In this document: positions 58,040-64,000 of the stretch, in pieces
Position numbering within the stretch: the stretch's first letter is position 1
Layout of the letters: every line of letters starts with the position of its first letter
Assembly (NCBI RefSeq): GCF_021531435.1
Contig: NZ_JAFBIS010000010.1
Span: 44,933 to 108,932 of the forward strand
Length of the DNA stretch: 64,000 bases
Source of the DNA: Oscillibacter valericigenes
GTDB lineage: Bacteria; Bacillota; Clostridia; Oscillospirales; Oscillospiraceae
Direction: 5' to 3'
Position numbers and translations under genes: made by a program
The notes under the pieces: generated by a model
What the model saw: the letters and a program-made list of their open reading frames with translations, nothing else
Told to the model about the DNA's origin: nothing
The model's database searches: none

Positions 58040-58537
58040 ATGATCCGCCTCCAGCGCGCTGTTTTCTTTATGGAAGAAGAACCCGCCGCGGGTGACTCCA
58101 AACCGCTGATGCTGAACGCCGTTCTCTCTTGCCCTATCTTGTCATGGATGAGCAACCAGTTGCTGGCCGAAGGCGTACAGCGGTTTTTCGTTGCCTGCGA
58201 TGACCGCTTCGCGGAAGAGGCCAGAGCGTGTTTTCCGGAAGGGGCCGAAGTCGTGATCTCCAACCGGCACAGCGATCTTCTGGCATTTCTGGACACCGAC
58301 GAACAGGTGGCGGTGCTGCCCCGCTCCGCGCTCCCCATGGCGGAAGCGGGCCCCGGCTTTGCCTACGCCGCCTCCGGCCGCGAGCTGCGGGAGGTCTGGC
58401 AGGACAGGATGACCAACTCCGTCACCGGAGCGCAGCTTCTTCCCGGCTGGCTGCCCGTATACAGCCGGGCCGTCATTAACGAACTGGAGCCCCTTCTGCG
58501 GGAGCGGGCATCATCCGGCGAAAGCAAATCAATTTGA
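58040..58537 (+). CDS. Degenerate GlmU-like nucleotidyltransferase domain protein
   Basis: A 165-residue protein in the position that glmU holds in Bacillus, just before prs. Its N-terminal half follows the GlmU pyrophosphorylase fold: KPLMLNAVLSCPILSWMSNQLLAEGVQRFFVACDD aligns by eye with the K-P-x-L, PMLxWV and x-AGV segments. But the nucleotide loop (LAAGxGTRM in active enzymes) is replaced by FMEEEPAAGDS, and the left-handed beta-helix acetyltransferase domain is missing. So it is probably not catalytic. Extended -10 promoter and AGGGAGG precede the ATG. A regulatory or structural role is possible; the true glmU must lie elsewhere. Confidence 0.7.
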   Translation: MIRLQRAVFFMEEEPAAGDSKPLMLNAVLSCPILSWMSNQLLAEGVQRFFVACDDRFAEEARACFPEGAEVVISNRHSDLLAFLDTDEQVAVLPRSALPMAEAGPGFAYAASGRELREVWQDRMTNSVTGAQLLPGWLPVYSRAVINELEPLLRERASSGESKSI

Positions 58538-58579
58538 CATATTAAATCACATATAAATCACAGAAAGAGGGCGTTTGGA

Positions 58580-59539
58580 ATGATTTCTCACGGCAAAGAT
58601 ATCAAAGTATTTTCCGGCAACGCTAACCCCAAACTGGCTGAAGAGATCTGCAGTCTCATGGGTACCAAGCTGGGTGAATCCGAGGTCGGTACTTTTTCCG
58701 ACGGCGAAGTTTTTGTCTCCATCTATGAGACTGTCCGCGGCAGCGACGTGTTTGTAGTTCAGTCCACCTGCACCCCCGTTAATAATAACCTGATGGAGCT
58801 GCTCATTATGATCGACGCCCTGAAGCGCGCCTCCGCCGGCCGCATCACCGCCGTCATCCCCTATTTCGGCTATGCCCGTCAGGACCGCAAGGCCAAGGCC
58901 CGCGATCCCATCACCGCCAAGCTGGTCGCCAACATGATCACCACCGCCGGCGCTGACCGCGTGCTGACCATGGACCTGCACGCCAACCAGATCCAGGGCT
59001 TCTTTGACATTCCCGTGGACAACCTGGCCGGCAACCCCATCTTCGTTGACTATTATGCCAAGAAGTTCGGCGACCGCTGCGAGGATATGGTCGTCGTCTC
59101 TCCCGATGTGGGCTCCGTGGCCCGCGCCCGCGCCTTCGCCCAGAAGCTGCACATGAACCTGGCCATCGTGGATAAGCGCCGCCAGAAGGCCAACCAGTGC
59201 GAGGTCATGAACGTCATCGGCGACGTGAAGGACAAGGACTGCATCCTGTTCGACGACCTGGTGGATACCGCCGGCTCCCTGTGCAACGCCGCCAAAGCCC
59301 TGATTGAAGTCGGCGGCGCCAAGAGCGTCCACGCCTGCGCTTCTCACGGCGTGCTGTCCGGCCCCGCCATTGACCGCCTCAACAGCAGCCCCATCCAGGA
59401 GCTGGCCCTGCTGGATACCATTCCCGCCATTGACCCCGCGAAATCCGACAAGATCAAGTACCTGTCCGTGGCTCCCATGTTCTGCGAGGCCATCGAGCGC
59501 ATCTACCAGGAGGTCTCCATCTCCAAGCTGTTCCGCTGA
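58580..59539 (+). CDS. prs: Ribose-phosphate pyrophosphokinase
   Basis: A 319-residue enzyme making PRPP from ribose 5-phosphate and ATP, feeding purine, pyrimidine, NAD and histidine synthesis. Motifs are FSDGEVFVSIYETVRG, the ATP flexible loop YFGYARQDRKAKARDPITAKLVA, MDLHANQIQGFF, and the PRPP loop ILFDDLVDTAGSL. It follows the glmU-like gene by 42 bp and precedes pth by 96 bp, all in one direction. Confidence 0.98.
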   Translation: MISHGKDIKVFSGNANPKLAEEICSLMGTKLGESEVGTFSDGEVFVSIYETVRGSDVFVVQSTCTPVNNNLMELLIMIDALKRASAGRITAVIPYFGYARQDRKAKARDPITAKLVANMITTAGADRVLTMDLHANQIQGFFDIPVDNLAGNPIFVDYYAKKFGDRCEDMVVVSPDVGSVARARAFAQKLHMNLAIVDKRRQKANQCEVMNVIGDVKDKDCILFDDLVDTAGSLCNAAKALIEVGGAKSVHACASHGVLSGPAIDRLNSSPIQELALLDTIPAIDPAKSDKIKYLSVAPMFCEAIERIYQEVSISKLFR

Positions 59540-59635
59540 GGAAACGCGGGCAATATTCCAATATATGTTTACAAAGGCGGGGAAGACTTCTTTCCCGCCT
59601 TTGTGGGCTGTCACCATTGAAAAGGAGCTTTTCCT

Positions 59636-60223
59636 ATGCTGTTCGGAAACAAATCCTCCGCCGTGGACTGGCTGATCGTGGGCCTCGGCAACCCGGGTCA
59701 GAAATATGAGCACACCCGCCACAACATGGGTTTTTTGACGGTGGACCTGCTGGCGGAGAAGCAGGGCGTGAAATTAAATAAGGTAAAATTCAAGTCCGCC
59801 TTCAACATCATGCACTTCGCCGGATGCAAGTGCCTGGTGATGAAGCCCCAGACCTATATGAACCTCTCCGGCGAGGCAGTGCGGGAGGCGGCCCAGTTCT
59901 ACAAGGTCCCCGCGGACCATGTGCTGGTCATCTACGACGACGTGTCCCTCCCCGTGGGCAAGATCCGGGTGCGTCCCACCGGCTCCGCCGGCGGTCACAA
60001 CGGCATCAAAAACATCATCTCCCACCTGGGCACCCAGGACTTCCCCCGCATCAAGATCGGCACCGGCGCCCCCGGCGAGGGCGGCGACATGATCGACTGG
60101 GTCATCGGCGTGCCCTCTCAGGCGGAGCGGAAGGTGCTCCTGGAAAGCTTTGAAAAAGCTATTCAGGCGGCGGAGTGCGTCATTGAATACGGCTGCCAGA
60201 AAGCCATGAACGACTATAACTGA
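59636..60223 (+). CDS. pth: Peptidyl-tRNA hydrolase
   Basis: A 195-residue enzyme that frees tRNA from stalled peptidyl-tRNA. Catalytic residues are in WLIVGLGNPGQKYEHTRHNMGF (His about 31), KPQTYMNLSGEA (Asn), VIYDDVSLPVGKIRVRPTGSAGGHNGIKNI (Asp and Asn). It lies between prs and mfd, as in Bacillus (spoVC). Length and end are standard. Confidence 0.97.
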   Translation: MLFGNKSSAVDWLIVGLGNPGQKYEHTRHNMGFLTVDLLAEKQGVKLNKVKFKSAFNIMHFAGCKCLVMKPQTYMNLSGEAVREAAQFYKVPADHVLVIYDDVSLPVGKIRVRPTGSAGGHNGIKNIISHLGTQDFPRIKIGTGAPGEGGDMIDWVIGVPSQAERKVLLESFEKAIQAAECVIEYGCQKAMNDYN

Positions 60224-60331
60224 GCCGGCCCTGCAAATTTTCCCCCTCCCCCGCATAAAGATATTCTGTGGCCGTATTTTGCGGCCCAGCCGCGCCAATA
60301 ACTTCCAAATTTTTACAAGAAAGGCACTCCT

Positions 60332-63300
60332 ATGGAACACTTCCTGCAGCAACTGCAAACCATCCCGGAAGCGGCGGAGCTGATCCGCCGGGTGGACGGG
60401 GGCGGCTGCCCCGCGGCGGTCTCCGGCCTCCAGCCGGTGCAGCGGGCCTGTGTGGGCGCTGCCGTGGCCCGGGGGACAGGCCGCCCCGCCGTCTTTGTCT
60501 GCGGCGACGAGCGGGAGGCCCGCCAGCTCACCGCGGACCTGGCCGCCCTCACCGCTCAGGCGCCGGTACTGCTGCTGAGCCGGGAGTGGCAGTTCCGCCC
60601 CGGGGCCGTCAGCTCCCGGGACTGGGAGCGCAGCCGTCTGGCGGCGCTGTACGCCCTGGCAAACGGGGATGCGGCTGTCACCGTCGCCACCGCCGACGCT
60701 CTGATGGCCCGGACTCTGCCGCCGGAGCTGCTGCTCTCCCTCTCCATGACGCTTGAGGCCGGCGGACAGGCCGACCTGAAGCAGCTGACCGGCCGCCTCC
60801 TGGCGGCGGGCTACACCCGGTGCGACCAGGTGGAGGGCGTGGGCCAGTTCGCCCTGCGGGGCGGCATTCTGGATGTCTTCTCCCCCCTGATGGACCAGCC
60901 CGTCCGCTGCGAATTCTTTGACGACGAGATCGACTCCATGGGCACCTTTGACCCCGCCACCCAGCGGCGGACGGCCAATGTGACCTCCGCCCTGCTGCTG
61001 CCCGCCGCCGAGGTGCTGCCCCGCAGCGCCGAGGGCGGTCTGGAGGGGCTGGGCGAGACCCTGCTCCGTCTGGCCGACAAGCTGGCAAAGAAACAAAAAA
61101 CCGAGACCACCGTGGCGAGACTACGGGAGGACGGCGAGCGCTTAAAAAACGGCGCTGTCCCCGGCGGCATGGACCGCTATCTTGCCGCCGTCTACCCGAA
61201 AGTCACCGCCGGCGTCCACTATCTGCCCGGCGACGCGGTGGTGTTCCTCTGCGAGAGCGGCCGGGTGGACGAGCGGGTAAAAAACGCCCTGCTCCAGAAC
61301 AAGCAGGACACGGAGGCCCTGCTGGAAGCGGGCCTGCTGGCGGGCGACTACGCCAAGCTCCTGCTCTCCGGTGAGGAGCTGTACGCCGCCCTGGAGGACT
61401 TCCCCGTCATCATGGCGGACTCCCTCCCTACCTCCCGGCATCCCCTGAAACCCCGGGGCCTGCTGACCATGAACGCCCGGCAGCTCTCGTCCTACGGCGG
61501 CAGTCTGGAGACCGCCGTCACCGACCTGGAGCATTACCGCGCAAACGGCAGCGCCGTGCTGGTGCTGTGCGCCGGGGAGAGCCGGGCCCACAACCTCCAC
61601 CGTCTGCTGGAGGAGCGGGGCATCCCCGCCGCGGTGGACCTGAAAAACGCAGCCATGCCCAAAGCCGGGGAGGTCCGCATCTCCCTGGGGGCTCTGTCGG
61701 CAGGCTGCGAGTGGCCGTACCTGAAGCTGGCGGTGCTGACCGAGGGCCAGCTCACCGCCCCCACGCAAAAGCGGCTGAAGCTGAAGAAGGAATCCAACCG
61801 CCAGAAAATCCAGTCCTACACCGACCTCTCCCCCGGCGACCTGGTGGTCCACGTCCACCACGGCGTGGGCCGGTTCGCGGGCATCCAGCGGATGCCGGTG
61901 GATGGCGTGGAAAAGGACTACATCAAAATCGACTACGCCGGGGGCGACTGCCTGTACGTCCCCGTCACCCAGCTGGACCTGGTGAGCAAGTACATCGGCG
62001 GCGGTGAGGACCAGGAGCGCCAGAAGCTGAACAAGCTGGGCGGTACGGAGTGGGCCAGGCAGAAAACCAAGGCGAAAAAAGCGGCCAAGGACCTTGCCAA
62101 GGGCCTGACCCAGCTGTACGCCGAGCGGCAGCGCCGCCCCGGTTTCGCCTTCTCCCCCGACTCCCCCTGGCAGCGGGAGTTTGAGGACGCCTTCCCCTAC
62201 GCGGAGACCGACGACCAGCTCCGGGCCATTGAGGAGATCAAAAAGGACATGGAAAAGCCCCGGCCCATGGACCGGCTGCTTTGCGGCGACGTGGGCTACG
62301 GCAAAACGGAGGTGGCCCTCCGGGCGGTGATGAAATGCGTGCTGGACGGCAAGCAGGCCGCCATTCTGGTGCCCACCACCGTCCTGGCCCAGCAGCACTA
62401 CGCCACCGCCTGCGGCCGGTTCAAGGACTTCCCGGTGAAAATCGAGGTCCTGTCCCGGTTCACCACAGCCAAAGAGCAAAAGCGCATCCTGGACGCGGCG
62501 AAACGGGGCGCCGTGGACCTGCTGATCGGCACCCACAAGCTGCTACAGAAGAATGTGGAATTCAAGGACCTGGGGCTGCTCATCATCGACGAGGAGCAGC
62601 GCTTCGGCGTGACCCACAAGGAGCGGCTGAAAGAGATGAGCCGCCAGGTGGACGTGCTGACCCTGTCCGCCACCCCCATCCCCCGGACGCTGAACATGGC
62701 CCTGTCCGGCCTGCGGGACATGAGCACCATCGAGGAGCCCCCCGCCGACCGCCAGCCGGTCCAGACCTATGTGCTGGAGCACGACTGGGCCATTCTGGAG
62801 GACGCCATGCGCAAGGAGCTGGCCCGGGGCGGGCAGGTCTACTACCTCCACAACCGGGTGGAGTCCATCGACCTTACCGCCTCCCGCATCCAGAAGATGC
62901 TGGGGCCGGAGGTCCGCATCGTGACGGGCCACGGGAAGATGGGCGAGCAGGAGCTGTCCTCGGTCATGCAGGCCATGGTGGACGGCGAGGCGGACGTGCT
63001 GGTCTGTACCACCATCATTGAAACGGGCATCGACATCCCCAACGTCAACACCCTCATCATCGAGGACGCCGACAAGATGGGCCTGGCCCAGCTCCACCAG
63101 ATCCGGGGGCGCATCGGCCGCAGCGCCCGCCGGGCCTACGCCTACCTCACCTACCGCCGGGGCAAAATTTTGCAGGAGACCGCCGCCAAGCGGCTCTCCG
63201 CTATCCGGGAGTATGTAGAGTTCGGCTCCGGCTTCAAGATCGCCATGCGGGACCTGGAAATTCGGGGCGCGGGCAACCTGCTGGGCCCGGAGCAGTCCGG

Positions 63301-63835
63301 GTATCTGATGAGCGTGGGCTACGACCTCTATTTAAAGCTGCTGGAGGAAGCAGTTTTGGAGGAGCGGGGCGAGGAAAAGCAGATCGAGACAGAGTGCTCC
63401 GCCGACCTGACCGTCAATGCTAATATCCCGGAGCGGTATGTCCCCTCTGCCGAGCAGCGGATGGACCTGTACCGCCGTATCGCCGCCATCCGCACGGACG
63501 ACGACGCCTCCGACCTGCTGGACGAGATGCTGGACCGCTACGGCGAGGCGCCCAAGTCCGTCCTGGCCCTGCTGGACGTGGCGCTGCTGCGCGCCGCCGC
63601 AGCCAAGGCCGGTATTTCCGACATCTCCCAGAAAAAGGACGTGCTGAAATTCACCCTGGGCATCTTCCGCCCGGAGGCGCTGGTGTCCGTCTGCAACCTG
63701 GCGAAGTACAAGTACCGCCTGACCCTTGCGGCAGGCGAGACCCCGGCCCTGTCGCTGAAGCTGAAGCCCGGCGCCAACGTGCTGGAAACGGCCACAGAGC
63801 TGGTAGAGGATCTGAAGCTGGCCTCCCAAGGCTGA
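60332..63835 (+). CDS. mfd: Transcription-repair coupling factor Mfd
   Basis: A 1167-residue ATP-driven translocase that pushes stalled RNA polymerase off lesions and recruits UvrA. The UvrB-like N-domain spans about 1-330 (VEGVGQFALRGGILDVFSPL); the RNA-polymerase-interacting domain is near 500-570 (LSPGDLVVHVHHGVGRFAGI); the RecG-like motor has Walker A DVGYGKTEVA (about 650), DEEQRFGV, SATPIPRTLNMALSG, and motif VI in QIRGRIGRSARRAYAY; a C-terminal TRCF domain follows. It closes the glmU-like/prs/pth/mfd series and is followed by terminators. Confidence 0.98.
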   Translation: MEHFLQQLQTIPEAAELIRRVDGGGCPAAVSGLQPVQRACVGAAVARGTGRPAVFVCGDEREARQLTADLAALTAQAPVLLLSREWQFRPGAVSSRDWERSRLAALYALANGDAAVTVATADALMARTLPPELLLSLSMTLEAGGQADLKQLTGRLLAAGYTRCDQVEGVGQFALRGGILDVFSPLMDQPVRCEFFDDEIDSMGTFDPATQRRTANVTSALLLPAAEVLPRSAEGGLEGLGETLLRLADKLAKKQKTETTVARLREDGERLKNGAVPGGMDRYLAAVYPKVTAGVHYLPGDAVVFLCESGRVDERVKNALLQNKQDTEALLEAGLLAGDYAKLLLSGEELYAALEDFPVIMADSLPTSRHPLKPRGLLTMNARQLSSYGGSLETAVTDLEHYRANGSAVLVLCAGESRAHNLHRLLEERGIPAAVDLKNAAMPKAGEVRISLGALSAGCEWPYLKLAVLTEGQLTAPTQKRLKLKKESNRQKIQSYTDLSPGDLVVHVHHGVGRFAGIQRMPVDGVEKDYIKIDYAGGDCLYVPVTQLDLVSKYIGGGEDQERQKLNKLGGTEWARQKTKAKKAAKDLAKGLTQLYAERQRRPGFAFSPDSPWQREFEDAFPYAETDDQLRAIEEIKKDMEKPRPMDRLLCGDVGYGKTEVALRAVMKCVLDGKQAAILVPTTVLAQQHYATACGRFKDFPVKIEVLSRFTTAKEQKRILDAAKRGAVDLLIGTHKLLQKNVEFKDLGLLIIDEEQRFGVTHKERLKEMSRQVDVLTLSATPIPRTLNMALSGLRDMSTIEEPPADRQPVQTYVLEHDWAILEDAMRKELARGGQVYYLHNRVESIDLTASRIQKMLGPEVRIVTGHGKMGEQELSSVMQAMVDGEADVLVCTTIIETGIDIPNVNTLIIEDADKMGLAQLHQIRGRIGRSARRAYAYLTYRRGKILQETAAKRLSAIREYVEFGSGFKIAMRDLEIRGAGNLLGPEQSGYLMSVGYDLYLKLLEEAVLEERGEEKQIETECSADLTVNANIPERYVPSAEQRMDLYRRIAAIRTDDDASDLLDEMLDRYGEAPKSVLALLDVALLRAAAAKAGISDISQKKDVLKFTLGIFRPEALVSVCNLAKYKYRLTLAAGETPALSLKLKPGANVLETATELVEDLKLASQG

Positions 63836-63857
63836 AATCTATCCAAATAACGCCACA

Positions 63858-63887
63858 GGGCGCCGGATATCCGGCGCCCCGTTTATA
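63858..63887 (+). terminator. Terminator after mfd
   Basis: A 9-bp perfect stem GGGCGCCGG/CCGGCGCCC (63858-63866 with 63871-63879), loop ATAT, followed by GTTTATAT. Confidence 0.8.
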
Positions 63888-63893
63888 TCAAGA

Positions 63894-63921
63894 AAATCCC
63901 CGGAGCAAACTCCGGGGATTT
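63894..63921. terminator. Second hairpin after mfd
   Basis: A 12-bp perfect stem AAATCCCCGGAG/CTCCGGGGATTT (63894-63905 with 63910-63921), loop CAAA. The T tract is weak on both sides. Confidence 0.6.
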
Positions 63922-63945
63922 GTAAGCGTCAATTCTAACAGCGTA

Positions 63946-63986
63946 TAAAAATCTCCACCTTGGCGCGAATGCGCTGAGGTGGAGAT
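63946..63986 (-). terminator. Terminator of a minus-strand gene beyond the window
   Basis: A 10-bp stem ATCTCCACCT/AGGTGGAGAT (63951-63960 with 63977-63986) with inner GCGC/GCGC, followed on the minus strand by TTTTTATA. It implies a convergent gene ending near the right edge. Confidence 0.75.
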
Positions 63987-64000
63987 CAATCATTATTGAG

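Overview
The window is 64 kb of GC-rich, densely packed chromosome from an anaerobic, Gram-positive, probably endospore-forming gut-type Firmicute. Oscillospiraceae (the Flavonifractor/Oscillibacter/Lawsonibacter group) is the best guess. The reasons are a complete Rnf complex, HrcA/CIRCE heat-shock control, ECF vitamin transporters, a SpoIIQ-like protein, SLH-anchored surface protein, clostridial thiolase, and sigma-A promoters with 17-bp spacers. The guess rests on gene content, not on a database search. No prophage, insertion sequence, CRISPR array or rRNA was seen; nearly everything is core metabolism and its regulation.

Layout. 0-3 kb: a leucine-rich-repeat-like hypothetical gene, then a self-regulated YtrA-type GntR/ABC operon. 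3-8 kb, minus strand: CBS-type pyrophosphatase, M24 peptidase, and pyrG behind a structured leader. 8-12 kb: a TrpXYZ-type ABC operon behind a tyrosine-rich leader peptide and attenuator, then an FAH-family enzyme. 12-16 kb: DegV, MarR-MATE and a purine permease. 16-21.3 kb: a polar amino-acid ABC transporter followed by an M20 amidohydrolase and a hydroxypyruvate-isomerase-like protein. 21.5-28.9 kb: a membrane-anchored glycosidase-like protein, rpiB, and the hrcA-grpE-dnaK-dnaJ-PHP phosphatase operon under CIRCE. 28.9-35 kb: folT with a tetrahydrofolate riboswitch, then rnfCDGEAB. 35-40 kb: a DUF975 membrane protein, an ECF S component divergent from a MocR/PdxR-like regulator, and an AzgA purine permease. 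40-44 kb: trxB-trxA, then rpe-dcyD-recR behind a long GC-rich leader. 44-50.3 kb: a large SLH/phosphodiester-glycosidase surface protein, a small ferredoxin, thiolase with Rex-like operators, and a PrsA-like lipoprotein. 50.5-57.7 kb: tRNA-Gly(CCC), an SSS symporter, spoIIQ-like, gpmI, tpiA, pgk, trmL. 58-64 kb: a degenerate GlmU-like gene, prs, pth and mfd, matching the Bacillus glmU-prs-pth-mfd order.

How the genes fit together. Rnf couples ferredoxin oxidation to NAD reduction and an ion gradient; thiolase starts acetyl-CoA condensation and seems to be redox-controlled through Rex-like sites; pgk, tpiA and gpmI supply lower glycolysis; rpe, rpiB and prs link the pentose phosphate pathway to nucleotides, helped by pyrG, purine permeases and pyrophosphatase. 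The window is rich in RNA-level control: a THF riboswitch with Shine-Dalgarno sequestration, a leader-peptide attenuator, a pyrG leader terminator, a long folded rpe leader, and hairpins between transporter genes.

The most unusual items are a dispersed multi-hairpin intergenic element present in three copies (43.2, 47.5 and 54.8 kb), the tyrosine-rich leader peptide, a MocR-type regulator whose PLP-binding lysine is replaced by glutamine, a GlmU-like pseudoenzyme in the glmU position, and a purine permease start codon buried in a terminator-like hairpin.
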